A DNA stretch of 32,339 nt from an uncultured Nevskia sp. Its GTDB lineage: Bacteria > Pseudomonadota > Gammaproteobacteria > Nevskiales > Nevskiaceae. Numbering within the stretch: position 1 is the first letter of the stretch; every line of letters begins with the position of its first letter. Shown one piece after another: positions 16,320 to 24,378 of the stretch. The notes beneath the pieces are model-generated. The model ran no database searches, was not told the DNA's origin, and was given only the letters and a program-made list of their open reading frames with translations. The stretch is taken from NCBI RefSeq assembly GCF_903885465.1, contig NZ_CAISIQ010000308.1, positions 1-32,339 of the forward strand, in the 5' to 3' direction. Position numbers and translations under genes: made by a program.

Positions 16320-16955
16320 GGGCGCCGCGCTGCTCAGCAAGGGCCGCAACTGGGTCAGCAGCCATTCGAGGCGTCTATCTTCGGCGGCGGCATCGTGGCG
16401 CAGGAAGCGGTCGACGCCCTCGCCATGAAACAGCGTGACCATGGTATCGACGATCACTGCGAAATCCGGCAGCGCTCGCGCCGCTTCCGGCAGCAGCAAT
16501 GTGGCCAGCGCCTGATCTTCTGCGGCCCGGCGGCGCCAAAGCGGCAGCAGGGCTTCATGTAGCGCCGCATCGGTACGTGCGGCGATCAGCAGTTCGAACC
16601 AGGCTTGATGCAGCGGCGAGCGGACATTGGCGCGCAGCACGTCGAGCGCCAGTCGCAGTTCGTCCTCGCGGCTGGTCTTGAGACGCAGGAAGTCGCTTCG
16701 ATACAGCTCGCGCAAGCCGCGTTCGATGTCCTCGGCGACGGCGATCAGCAACTGCAGTCGGGTCGCGTAATGGCGGAACAGCGCGCCCTGAGACAGCCCG
16801 GCGCGGCTGCAGATGTCCTGCACCGTGGTTCGGTAATAGCCGACCTCGATCAAGGCCGCCGTAGCCGCATCGAGCAGCCGCCGCGTGGTACCGGCGCGGC
16901 GCTCGGCCTGGCTGCGGCGGGCCGGGATCGCTGCGATTTCGGTGTCGTCCTGCAT
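16311..16955 (-). CDS. TetR-family transcriptional regulator
   Basis: 214 residues from the ATG at 16955. The N-terminal helix-turn-helix is typical: TRRLLDAATAALIEVGYYRTTVQDICSRAGLSQGALFRHYATRLQLLIAV. The C-terminal all-helical ligand domain shows no recognisable specificity. The frame is open 44 codons further upstream, but that part overlaps the amidohydrolase coding sequence and is not TetR-like. The start lies 1 nt after the stop of the amidohydrolase gene (TGA then ATG), so the regulator is translated from the enzyme's transcript and probably controls it. The ligand is unknown. Confidence 0.9.
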   Translation of the reverse strand: MQDDTEIAAIPARRSQAERRAGTTRRLLDAATAALIEVGYYRTTVQDICSRAGLSQGALFRHYATRLQLLIAVAEDIERGLRELYRSDFLRLKTSREDELRLALDVLRANVRSPLHQAWFELLIAARTDAALHEALLPLWRRRAAEDQALATLLLPEAARALPDFAVIVDTMVTLFHGEGVDRFLRHDAAAEDRRLEWLLTQLRPLLSSAAPLP

Positions 16956-16956
16956 C

Positions 16957-18762
16957 TCAGGCGGCGCGGGCGAATGCAGGACTGGCGTCCACTGCACGCG
17001 CGGGAATCTCGCCGGCCCGCAGGAAGCGGCCATAGCCGGGTTTATTGCCGAAGTCCGGAGCGAATTTCGTCTGCCGGTAAGCCACACGGCCGTTGATGAT
17101 CGTCGCCGTCACCGCAGCGTCGTTGCGATTGACCATGCGCGCCACGCCGCCGAATTCCGGCATCGGCGCTTCGGCGTAGGCGGCGAGGCTGTCGTCAAGT
17201 CCGCGTGGATTGATGATGGCGATATCGGCGCGATCGCCGAGGCGCAGATGCCCGGCGTCGATGCCGAACCAGTCGCCGAGTTCGCCGGTGAGCCGCCAGA
17301 CCGCCTTCTCCAGACTCATGAAGGCCCGGCCTTCGGCTTGCGCGTCGTTGACCAGCTTCAGCATCCGCAGCGGGAAGTTGTAGAACGCCATGTTGCGGAT
17401 ATGGGCGCCGGCATCGGAGAACGACAGGATCGCGCCTTTTTCCTGGACGATCGCTTCGAGCCGATGCTTGCGGTAGTTGCCGATCGTGGTCTTCCAGCGC
17501 AGCGCCTTGCCGTGGGCGACCACCAGATCGAGGAAGGCATCGACCGGATGGATGCCGCGGGCATCGGCCACCGCGCCGAAGCTCTTGCCGACGACGCTGG
17601 CATCCGGGCAGCCGACGATCGCTGCATCGTGGAAATCGCGATGCCAGACGCGCGGCGTCAGCTTCGATTCATAGTTCTTGCGGAACCAGCGGCGGTAGCT
17701 TTCATCCTGCAGCAGCTTGTTGCGCTCGATCTCGTCGGCCAGATGCAGGGCGGCTTCGCCGGCACCGAATTCCTCGAAGATCACCAGATCAATGCCGTCG
17801 GCATGGACTTCGAACGGGCAGGGCAGTGCCTGCCAGCGGAAATCGGCGCCGAGAAATCGATTGCAGAAATGGGCGAGCTTGCCGACCACGCGATGCAGCA
17901 GGCCGTTCGATTTCACATCCATCAAGGTGATCAAGGTCGTCTTCAGCGGCTTCCGGAACCAGCCGAAACTGGCGAACAGAAACGCGAACATGTTGATCTT
18001 GGTGACGATGTCCGGCGCGCCCTGATGAATGCGGCCGCGGCGGCGCAGGATGCGGTTCAGCTGCGCGTATTCGCGCCATTTCGCATAGGTGGTCGGCAGG
18101 CTTTTGCTGCGCTCGCGATCGCCGTCGAGCTTGTCCCACTTGGTGGTCATCGTCGACAGACCGAGCAGGCCGACATCGAGGCCTTCCTCGAGCACCGCTT
18201 CCATGCGTTGCATCTCGGCGGCAGTGGGCTGTACCTGCTTGTCGACCGCCCGCGACAGGCCCATCACCGACACCCGCAGATCCGAATGGCCGAGAAACGC
18301 GGTGACGTTGGGGCCGAGCGGCATCTGCTCGAGATGGGCGACGTAGCCGCGCGGCGTGTTCCAGGTCTTGGTTCGTTTCAACAACGGCAGCACTTCTTCG
18401 CGCGGGATCGATTCGACCCGCGTGAACAGGTCCGAACAGTCCTCGGCATCGGAGCAGACCATGCCGATCGAGCAGGAGCCGAAAGTCACCGTGGTCACGC
18501 CGTGGCGCACGCTTTCCTTGAGGCCGGGGCCGGCGAGCAGTTCGGCGTCGTAGTGCGTGTGGGTATCGAGAAAGCCGGGCATGACCCACTGGCCCGCGGC
18601 ATTGATGATCTCGGGGCAGCCGGTTTCGTCGAGCGGCGTGGCCGAGATCGCGGCCACGTGGCCGTCGCGGATGCCGAGATGGCGGATCGCCGACGGCCCA
18701 CCGCTGCCGTCGAAATGACGGCCGTTGTTGATGATCAGATCAAACGCTGCGTTCGCAGTCAT
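16957..18762 (-). CDS. Amidohydrolase, N-acyl-D-amino-acid deacylase (D-aminoacylase) family
   Basis: 601 residues from ATG 18762, which has GGAG 8 nt upstream; the open frame extends 21 codons further without support. Metal-dependent amidohydrolase fold. Seen: the N-terminal small beta domain (DLIINNGRHFDGSG), metal-binding DTHTHYDAEL (HxH), GHSDLR, and FSDAGAH with the catalytic Asp, then a C-terminal return to the beta domain (LRLGDRADIAIINPRGL, NGRVAYR). This set matches D-aminoacylase/N-acyl-D-amino-acid deacylases, which cleave N-acyl groups. Members of about 600 residues are often annotated generically and the true substrate is unknown. Co-transcribed with the TetR gene. No signal peptide, so cytoplasmic. 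Confidence 0.88.
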   Translation of the reverse strand: MTANAAFDLIINNGRHFDGSGGPSAIRHLGIRDGHVAAISATPLDETGCPEIINAAGQWVMPGFLDTHTHYDAELLAGPGLKESVRHGVTTVTFGSCSIGMVCSDAEDCSDLFTRVESIPREEVLPLLKRTKTWNTPRGYVAHLEQMPLGPNVTAFLGHSDLRVSVMGLSRAVDKQVQPTAAEMQRMEAVLEEGLDVGLLGLSTMTTKWDKLDGDRERSKSLPTTYAKWREYAQLNRILRRRGRIHQGAPDIVTKINMFAFLFASFGWFRKPLKTTLITLMDVKSNGLLHRVVGKLAHFCNRFLGADFRWQALPCPFEVHADGIDLVIFEEFGAGEAALHLADEIERNKLLQDESYRRWFRKNYESKLTPRVWHRDFHDAAIVGCPDASVVGKSFGAVADARGIHPVDAFLDLVVAHGKALRWKTTIGNYRKHRLEAIVQEKGAILSFSDAGAHIRNMAFYNFPLRMLKLVNDAQAEGRAFMSLEKAVWRLTGELGDWFGIDAGHLRLGDRADIAIINPRGLDDSLAAYAEAPMPEFGGVARMVNRNDAAVTATIINGRVAYRQTKFAPDFGNKPGYGRFLRAGEIPARAVDASPAFARAA

Positions 18763-18843
18763 GGTTCTCGCTCCGCTGGGGCCGCTGTGAGCAGGCACCA
18801 TATGAAAGATAGAGAGTGAATGCAATCTAAATTTGGCAAGTCA

Positions 18844-18884
18844 TGAACGATCGGTAGCAAAAGCCGGACGCCGCCAACTGGCTG
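18844..18884 (+). promoter_or_regulatory. Conserved 41-nt promoter-like element, copy 1 (before the YHS gene)
   Basis: Begins TGAACGATCGGTAGCAAA and ends ACTGGCTG. It matches copy 2 at 21833-21873 with 34 of 41 bases identical and no gap. It lies 112 nt before the YHS gene start. TGAAC with ACGC about 19 nt later resembles the -35 AAC and -10 CG core of ECF sigma-factor promoters; this reading is inference. Confidence 0.6.
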
Positions 18885-18955
18885 CCGCTGCCAGGCACGA
18901 GGATCATGCAGTCCATCAAGAACGGACCTTGTTCCGCATTTCAGGAGTGAACATC

Positions 18956-19438
18956 ATGAATTCGATCAAACGTTTCGCCGGGACCTTGCTGTTGAGCCTG
19001 GCCGCTGTAGGCCCGGCCCTGGCCGCGCCGGCAATCAATACCTTTGGCGAAGGCGGCGGCTACTTCAGCGATCCGAAACGCACCGATATCGCGATCCGCG
19101 GCTATGACCCGGTGGCCTATTTCACCGACGGCAAGCCAGTGAAGGGCAGCGACAAGTTCGTCCACGAATGGATGGGCGCGAAGTGGCAGTTCGCGAGCCA
19201 GGATCATCTCGACAAATTCAAGGCCGAGCCGGCCAAGTACGCGCCGCAGTACGGCGGCTACTGTGCTTACGGCATCGCCGAGGGCCACGTGGTGAAGATC
19301 GAGCCGGATCAATGGACGATCGTCGACGGCAAGCTGTATCTGAACTACGACGCAGACGTTTCGAAGAAGTGGAAGCAGGACAAGGCCGGCTACATCAAGA
19401 AGGCCGATGCCAGCTTCGATAGCGTGATCAAGAAGTAG
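18956..19438 (+). CDS. Secreted YHS-domain protein
   Basis: 160 residues from ATG 18956, preceded by AGGAG at the right distance; the open frame upstream (from 18833) runs through the conserved promoter element and is not coding. N-terminal signal peptide (FAGTLLLSLAAVGPALA, cleavage near residue 23), so periplasmic. The mature part carries a YHS domain: GYDPVAYFTDGKPVKGSD, then WQFASQDHLDKFKAEPAKYAPQYGGYCAYG, and LYLNYDADVSKKW. YHS domains are linked with metal binding. In related '(seleno)proteins' the Cys of GGYC can be selenocysteine; here Cys103 is encoded by TGT. Its promoter element is shared with the DoxX-like gene 3 kb away. Biochemical role unknown. Confidence 0.85.
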   Translation: MNSIKRFAGTLLLSLAAVGPALAAPAINTFGEGGGYFSDPKRTDIAIRGYDPVAYFTDGKPVKGSDKFVHEWMGAKWQFASQDHLDKFKAEPAKYAPQYGGYCAYGIAEGHVVKIEPDQWTIVDGKLYLNYDADVSKKWKQDKAGYIKKADASFDSVIKK

Positions 19439-19701
19439 CGCGGATCGTCATCGACGGCGCCCTTCGGAGCAACCAGCATGGACGTTGGCGCTGTCACGTT
19501 AGAATATTGTTCAAATTACGCCCGCTTATCTGCACATCCTCAGGTGTTTTACGAGCTCGGATCCAATCCACAGGCGTGGCATCGGGCGGCCGTAGACAGG
19601 ATCAAGCATGAAATCGGACCTTGCGGGTATAGCCCGTGCTGAGTCCTTTGCGGCAAGTTGCTCATAACGGCGCACAGGGCGCTCGTGCGGAGTTGTTACG
19701 G

Positions 19702-20178
19702 ATGCGAGACCGTTTTCTGAGAGGCCTGTATCGCCTGATGGACAGCCCTTTGGGTGCAGTCCTCGGTGCGATGGTCTACGGCCTTTGGGCGTTCTTCGTG
19801 AATCGCCATGTCGGCTGGCCACACGCGGCAGTGATCGGCCTCACGCACTGGATGATGAGCGTGATCATCACCATGAGCTGCGTGGTGCTGATGCGCACGC
19901 TGTTCTGGCTGCCCAGCACGCCGAAGCGCGGCGCGGCGCTGTCGATCACCGGCAGCCTGACGCTGACCTACACGCTGCTGATCAGCGTGCATCTGTTCCT
20001 CGGCACGCCGAGTATTTTGCTGACACTGGCGCCAGGCTTGGCGCCGACGATCGGATTCGCCTTTACCTATGCAATGCTGATGTATCGCGAGAACGCCGAT
20101 GCCGCCTGGACCCTGGCGCTGAAGCGCTGTCAGCCCACGTCTCTGGCGCCGCTCGGAGGTCCGCATGCACGCGCGTGA
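19702..20178 (+). CDS. Unknown small integral membrane protein (4 TM)
   Basis: 158 residues from ATG 19702, preceded by GGAG at 9 nt; a GTG at 19636 is possible but has no support. Four hydrophobic helices: about 13-33 (LGAVLGAMVYGLWAFFVN), 42-68 (AAVIGLTHWMMSVIITMSCVVLM), 80-100 (LSITGSLTLTYTLLISVHLFL) and 105-127 (ILLTLAPGLAPTIGFAFTYAM). No family recognised. The 3' end overlaps the DinB-like gene by 14 nt, so it is the first gene of a three-gene unit (membrane protein, DinB-like, ATP-grasp). The 263-nt gap before it has an AT-rich patch (about 19509-19527, containing TAGAAT) that could be part of a promoter, and nothing else recognisable. Confidence 0.75.
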   Translation: MRDRFLRGLYRLMDSPLGAVLGAMVYGLWAFFVNRHVGWPHAAVIGLTHWMMSVIITMSCVVLMRTLFWLPSTPKRGAALSITGSLTLTYTLLISVHLFLGTPSILLTLAPGLAPTIGFAFTYAMLMYRENADAAWTLALKRCQPTSLAPLGGPHARA

Positions 20179-20683
20179 TCCTCTTGGCCGGGCTGTGGTC
20201 TATGCCATCGACATGCTGCATCAGGGCGCCGGCATCGCCGAAATCGCCGAGCGTGCGGGCCTGCGTTTCGAAGAGCAGATCGGCCCCCATCTGCGCCACA
20301 TCATCGAGCATTACGAAGTGCTGCTCGCCGGCATCGATCAGGGCGTCGTCGACTACGACAACCGTGGCCGGGATCGTAGTGTCGAGCGTGATCCGGCGAT
20401 CGCCAAGGCGCGTTGCGAACGGCTCGCCGAAGGCCTGAAGAAAAGACTGGATCGTCCCTGGCCGGAAACGCTCGCCGTGGCTTTCGATGGCGGCGTGGCG
20501 GGCGATGACCGCTTCGTCAGCGGCTCTACGCCCTTGCGTGAACTGCTGTTCGTCGCCGGCCACGCCGTTCACCACTATGCACTGCTGCGCCTGGTGCTGA
20601 AGCCGCAAGGCCTGACCCTGCCCGAGACTGTCGGCAAGGCGGCGGCGACGATCCGCTACGAGCGCGAGCACAAGGCTTCTTGA
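20165..20683 (+). CDS. DinB-like (DinB/YfiT four-helix) protein
   Basis: 172 residues. Helical protein with the His pattern of the DinB/YfiT fold: HLRHIIEHYEVLL (His42, His45, His49) and GHAVHHYALLRLVL (His133, His136, His137), which can coordinate a divalent metal between helices. Members include bacillithiol- and mycothiol-dependent transferases and many proteins of unknown role; the sequence does not decide which. It overlaps the upstream membrane-protein gene by 14 nt, and its stop is 13 nt before the ATP-grasp start, so the three are likely co-translated. No signal peptide, so cytoplasmic. Confidence 0.8.
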   Translation: MHARDPLGRAVVYAIDMLHQGAGIAEIAERAGLRFEEQIGPHLRHIIEHYEVLLAGIDQGVVDYDNRGRDRSVERDPAIAKARCERLAEGLKKRLDRPWPETLAVAFDGGVAGDDRFVSGSTPLRELLFVAGHAVHHYALLRLVLKPQGLTLPETVGKAAATIRYEREHKAS

Positions 20684-20696
20684 TGAGTTGCCCGCG

Positions 20697-21803
20697 ATGA
20701 CCAGTCCGGCGGCCGAGCAGGTCGCAGCGGCAAGCTTTCAAACAAGCTTCCGCGATCGGCTTGGCATCAAGCTGTCGCGGCTCGCGCGTTGGGAGTTCTG
20801 GCCTGCCTGGGCGTTCTATCCGCCGATCGTCGCCTACATCTTCGCCCGCTCGGCGCGCGCCACGCCGTTCATGGCGGTGACTGCGGCCAACCCCTGCCTG
20901 AAAGCCAGCGGCATCATCGGCGAGACCAAGCAGGACGCGCTGCGACCGCTGCAAACCAACGCGCCGGACTACGTTGCCGAGTTCACGATGCTGCCGGTCG
21001 TCTGGCCGCTGGCCGAACGCATCGAAGCGTTGCGTCGCTTCGTCGAGGCAGGGCCGGGCTACCCCGTCGTGCTGAAGCCGGACATCGGCCAGCGCGGCCG
21101 CGGTGTCGCCGTGATTCGCAACGAGGCGCAGGCGGCGGACTATCTCGCTGCTGCGCTTGATGATGTCGTCCTTCAACGGCACATCAGCGGTGCCGAATTC
21201 GGTGTCTTCGTCTATCGCGATCCGAAGACGGCGCGAGTCGAGCTGCTGTCGATCGTCAACAAGTGCTTCCCGACCGTGACTGGTGATGGCCACCGCTCGC
21301 TCGGCGAACTGATTCTCGATGATCCGCGCGCACGGCTGATCGCCCCCGGCTTGTTCGAGCGTTTTGCCGCAAGGCTCGAGGAAGTTCCGGCCGCTGATGT
21401 CGTCGTGCCGCTGGTGGAGATCGGCGCCCACTGCCGCGGTTCGCTGTTTCTCGACGGCCACCAGTTCAAGACCGAGCCATTGCGACTGGCGATGACGGCG
21501 ATCGTCGACGCCGTGCCCGGCTATCACTTCGGCCGTATCGATCTCCGTTGCCCGGATGACGACGCCTTGCGCGAAGGACGCGGTATCAAGGTGATGGAGC
21601 TGAACGGCGTCACCGCCGAATCGGCCCACATCTACCATCCGGGCACGCCGCTGCTGGACGGCTGGAAGGCGATGATCGCGCAGTGGAAGCTGGCGATCGA
21701 GATCGGTGAAGCGAATGCGGCGAACGGCGCAGCAACGATCAGCTTCATCGAACTCCTGAAACTGTGGCGCGCCGACATGAAGCGTGGTGAACGCTGGTTT
21801 TGA
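20697..21803 (+). CDS. ATP-grasp family protein (carboxylate-amine ligase-like)
   Basis: 368 residues from ATG 20697; a TTG at 20688 would add three residues. ATP-grasp signatures: VVLKPDIGQRGRGVAVI (ATP-binding Lys about 127 and the glycine-rich loop), Asp about 282 in GRIDLRCPD, and MELNGVTAE with Glu301 and Asn303 as the magnesium-binding E-x-N. The N-terminal segment (WEFWPAWAFYPPIVAYIFARS) is hydrophobic and could sit in or on the membrane. ATP-grasp enzymes join a carboxylate to an amine or thiol via an acyl-phosphate. It resembles proteins loosely annotated as D-Ala-D-Ala ligase-like, but the substrate is unknown. Last gene of the three-gene unit starting at 19702. Confidence 0.8.
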   Translation: MTSPAAEQVAAASFQTSFRDRLGIKLSRLARWEFWPAWAFYPPIVAYIFARSARATPFMAVTAANPCLKASGIIGETKQDALRPLQTNAPDYVAEFTMLPVVWPLAERIEALRRFVEAGPGYPVVLKPDIGQRGRGVAVIRNEAQAADYLAAALDDVVLQRHISGAEFGVFVYRDPKTARVELLSIVNKCFPTVTGDGHRSLGELILDDPRARLIAPGLFERFAARLEEVPAADVVVPLVEIGAHCRGSLFLDGHQFKTEPLRLAMTAIVDAVPGYHFGRIDLRCPDDDALREGRGIKVMELNGVTAESAHIYHPGTPLLDGWKAMIAQWKLAIEIGEANAANGAATISFIELLKLWRADMKRGERWF

Positions 21804-21832
21804 TCGGCCGGTGTTCGGCTGAATCATTCGCG

Positions 21833-21873
21833 TGAACGATCGGTAGCAAAGCCTGTACGCAGGCCACTGGCTG
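21833..21873 (+). promoter_or_regulatory. Conserved 41-nt promoter-like element, copy 2 (before the DoxX-like gene)
   Basis: Matches copy 1 at 18844-18884 with 34 of 41 identical bases and no gaps, including TGAACGATCGGTAGCAAA at the start, ACGC in the middle and ACTGGCTG at the end. It lies 111 nt before the DoxX-like start, nearly the same distance as copy 1 from its gene. Beyond the element only the AGGAG ribosome site is shared, which argues for regulation rather than a duplicated gene fragment. Confidence 0.6.
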
Positions 21874-21943
21874 TATGTGCTGCCGACGCGCAAGCTGCCT
21901 GCATCCGGCCTTAGCGGCCTCAACGATGCTCAGGAGCCTGCTC

Positions 21944-22435
21944 ATGGACTTCATCAGGAAACACGCCATCAAGCTGCCGGCGCTGTTCGTCTGCTTCGTG
22001 TTCGTGCAATCGCTGTTCTTCAAGTTCACGCGCAACGTCGAAACCATCTACATCTTCGAAGAGAAGCTCGATCCCTGGGCCGCCAGCCTCGGCTTTCCGG
22101 GCCTGTTCGCGCCGGGTGGTTTGTTCAGCGCCTACGTCGTCGGCTCCGCCGAACTGGTCGCATCGAGCCTGATCCTGTTCGGCACCCTGACGGCCCGGCC
22201 GCGCATTCAGGGCCTTGGTGCGCTGCTCGGCTTGGCCGTGATCAGCGGCGCGATCATGTTCCACCTGTTCACGCCGCTCGGCGTGTCGGTGCGCAATGCC
22301 GATGGCAGCTTCGATGGCGGCCAGCTGTTTGCGATGGCTTGCCTGGTCTGGCTGGCCTGCCTGTTGATCGCGTTCGTTCGCCGTAACGAACTTCTGGGGC
22401 TGATCGGCATCCGGCGTTCGATGACGCCCGCTTGA
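21944..22435 (+). CDS. DoxX-like integral membrane protein
   Basis: 163 residues from ATG 21944, with AGGAG 8 nt upstream; the upstream open frame lacks support. Four hydrophobic helices: about 12-30 (LPALFVCFVFVQSLFFKFT), 60-80 (SAYVVGSAELVASSLILFG), 88-110 (IQGLGALLGLAVISGAIMFHLF) and 128-147 (LFAMACLVWLACLLIAFV). The FFKFT end of TM1 and the overall layout resemble the DoxX/DoxD-like family, members of which relate to redox or thiosulfate metabolism; the match is by topology only. Preceded by the same promoter-like element as the YHS gene. A short hairpin covers its stop codon (TGATGC 22433-22438, GCATCA 22446-22451). Confidence 0.65.
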   Translation: MDFIRKHAIKLPALFVCFVFVQSLFFKFTRNVETIYIFEEKLDPWAASLGFPGLFAPGGLFSAYVVGSAELVASSLILFGTLTARPRIQGLGALLGLAVISGAIMFHLFTPLGVSVRNADGSFDGGQLFAMACLVWLACLLIAFVRRNELLGLIGIRRSMTPA

Positions 22436-22553
22436 TGCACGTCCAGCATCAGGGACCGTCGTTCGAATACCGAGATTCCAGCGGGCGACAGCTTGGTGAG
22501 CAGCCATAATGACGACTGTGGAGCTTTCTCCCACCTTCTGACTGCTGGTCACC

Positions 22554-23426
22554 ATGCATTACCGCCACCACTACCACGCCGGCAACTTCGCCGACGTCTT
22601 CAAGCATGTCCTCGTCACCGGGCTGCTGACCGCACTCAGCCGCAAGGACAAGCCCTGGGCCTTTGTCGATACCCATGCTGGCGCCGGCGATTACGACCTC
22701 GGTGATCCGGTTGCTGATCGCACCGGCGAATGGCGCGACGGCATCGGGCGTTTTGCCGATGTCTCGGTCGACGCGCCTTCGACGCCACCAGCCGTTGCGG
22801 CCTATCTGCGCTTGGTGCGGGCGGGTAATGCCGACGGCGGTTGCCGTTTCTATCCGGGTTCGCCTCGGCTCGCGCAGCAGATGCTGCGGCCGGTGCTCGG
22901 CGATCGGCTGATCCTCTGCGAGAAGATCGAGGAAGTGGCTGACGAACTGCGCCGCACGATGCGCGGCTCGGGGGCGACGATCCACGTTCGCGATGGTTAC
23001 GAAGCGCATTCCTTGCTGCCGCCGCCGGAGAAGCGGGCGCTGGTGCTGATCGATCCGCCGTTCGAGCGTACGGACGAATACGAGGCGGCGTCCGAGCTGA
23101 TCCGCAAATCGGTTGCGCGCTTCGCCAATGGCATCTACGCGGCCTGGTATCCGATTAAAAACACCCATGTCGCCTCAAGCTTCGTGCGCCGCGTGGCGCG
23201 CGAGACCGGCAAGCCGACCCTGCAGCTATCGATCGAGGTCGACATTCCGGCGCGTGAGCCTTCGCCGATCACCGGCGTGGTCAAGCATCCGATGTCGACC
23301 TGCGGGCTGCTGGTAGTCAATCCGCCGTTCGGCTTCGATGCCGAGATGCGTGCGGTGCTGGCCTATCTCACGCCGATCCTGGCGCAGGGCTCGCGCGCGG
23401 AGTGGACAGTTAGCTTCGTCGACTAA
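22554..23426 (+). CDS. rlmJ: RlmJ, 23S rRNA (adenine2030-N6)-methyltransferase
   Basis: 290 residues, close to the 280 of the E. coli enzyme. SAM-dependent methyltransferase that modifies A2030 of 23S rRNA. Family N-terminus YRHHYHAGNFADVFKH, SAM-binding DTHAGAGDYDL (about 39-49) and the catalytic DPPFE at 167-171 are all present. No frameshift. The stop codon overlaps the stop of the convergent lipocalin-like gene by 4 nt. The 118-nt upstream gap holds its own start region, with a CATAAT at about 22504-22509 as a possible -10. Confidence 0.95.
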   Translation: MHYRHHYHAGNFADVFKHVLVTGLLTALSRKDKPWAFVDTHAGAGDYDLGDPVADRTGEWRDGIGRFADVSVDAPSTPPAVAAYLRLVRAGNADGGCRFYPGSPRLAQQMLRPVLGDRLILCEKIEEVADELRRTMRGSGATIHVRDGYEAHSLLPPPEKRALVLIDPPFERTDEYEAASELIRKSVARFANGIYAAWYPIKNTHVASSFVRRVARETGKPTLQLSIEVDIPAREPSPITGVVKHPMSTCGLLVVNPPFGFDAEMRAVLAYLTPILAQGSRAEWTVSFVD

Positions 23427-24346
23427 GCGAGTCCGACCCACGGCAGGCGATAGCCGGTCTCGAACAGGCCGTAGCCCAGCGTGCCGTCGCTCATCCGGTA
23501 TTCCATCCACTGCTCGCGCAGCACGAAGGTATCGAGCGGGAACAGCCAGCTGAATAGCGGCTTGGCGGTGAATTCGTAGCTGCGATCGAGTTCGTCGGTG
23601 AAGCGCCAGTGGGCGCTGGCCACGGTGAACGGCTCGCTGCCGAATTCGAGCTGGTCTTCGATGTGGGTCACGCGCAGCCAGCGTTGTCCGTCGTGGAACA
23701 TGCGCATGTAGGCCGAGCCGCCGTTGGTCGAGATGCCACGGATGCCGGACAGCGCCATGCCGTTTTCGAAGATCGGCCAGGCGAGACGATAGTGCTGCAG
23801 CGCGTCCCAGTTGCGCGGGCCGGCGGCGATGTCGCGGAAGCCCTGGCCGTTGAGTTCCATGCGCGTGCCGCGATGGATCAGATGGCCTCTGACGGTCGAT
23901 GTGCCTTCAAGATGGATATGGGCGATCTCGCGGGCAAACGAGCCTTCCTTGTCCTGGGTCATCGCGATGCAGTCTTCCATCGGCTGCAATTCGTCCCAGA
24001 CCAGATCGAGCGAGAAGTCCTGCATCGCAAAGGTGATTCGCGTGCGCTTCAACGGCACTTCGGCGTGCACGCGCATGCCGGCCAGTTCCAGACCTTCGAG
24101 CGGGCGCGTGGTCGTGTACGGCAGGTTCAGGTTGGTGCGCGTGAACACTGGCAGGCCGTCCTTGAACGCGATCAGCCAGGTATTGGCCTCGGGTACGTTC
24201 TCGAGCAGGCCGATGCGGATCAGCACGCCGGTCTTGGTCGCCGGGTCATAGGCGTTGTAGTAGTAGCTCTGGCTCCAGCGCGGGTTGCCGTTGCCGGAGA
24301 TCAGGCCTTCGTACTGTTCGTAGTTCTGGGATGTGTTCTGGGACAT
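23423..24346 (-). CDS. CrtC/AttH-like lipocalin-fold protein (DUF7064-type), unknown role
   Basis: 307 residues. No signal peptide. The N-terminal region (GNPRWSQSYYYNAYDPATKTGVLIRIGL) and the repeated beta-strand pattern (AEVPLKRTRITFAMQDFSLDLVWDEL; IHLEGTSTVRGHLIHRG; LQHYRLAWPIFENG) resemble the double-barrel lipocalin-like proteins related to hydroxyneurosporene synthase CrtC and AttH, called DUF7064/DUF7065 in mycobacteria. That assignment comes from recall of family patterns. CrtC-type folds bind hydrophobic terpenoid substrates. Last gene of the minus-strand P450 unit, 32 nt after the 84-residue gene, so a link with hydrophobic-substrate handling is likely. Its stop overlaps the rlmJ stop. 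Confidence 0.72.
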   Translation of the reverse strand: MSQNTSQNYEQYEGLISGNGNPRWSQSYYYNAYDPATKTGVLIRIGLLENVPEANTWLIAFKDGLPVFTRTNLNLPYTTTRPLEGLELAGMRVHAEVPLKRTRITFAMQDFSLDLVWDELQPMEDCIAMTQDKEGSFAREIAHIHLEGTSTVRGHLIHRGTRMELNGQGFRDIAAGPRNWDALQHYRLAWPIFENGMALSGIRGISTNGGSAYMRMFHDGQRWLRVTHIEDQLEFGSEPFTVASAHWRFTDELDRSYEFTAKPLFSWLFPLDTFVLREQWMEYRMSDGTLGYGLFETGYRLPWVGLA

Positions 24347-24378
24347 GGATTCAGTCGTCGTGAGGGCGGGCAGCGTGC

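Noticed and set aside
16885..18819. A 644-codon plus-strand frame opposite the amidohydrolase and tetR
   Set aside because: Antisense shadow of a well-supported D-aminoacylase-family gene; no family motif, and low-complexity His/Gln/Arg composition.
18833..18955. N-terminal extension of the YHS protein frame
   Set aside because: The extension covers the conserved promoter-like element, and the internal ATG has a strong AGGAG site plus a signal peptide directly after it.
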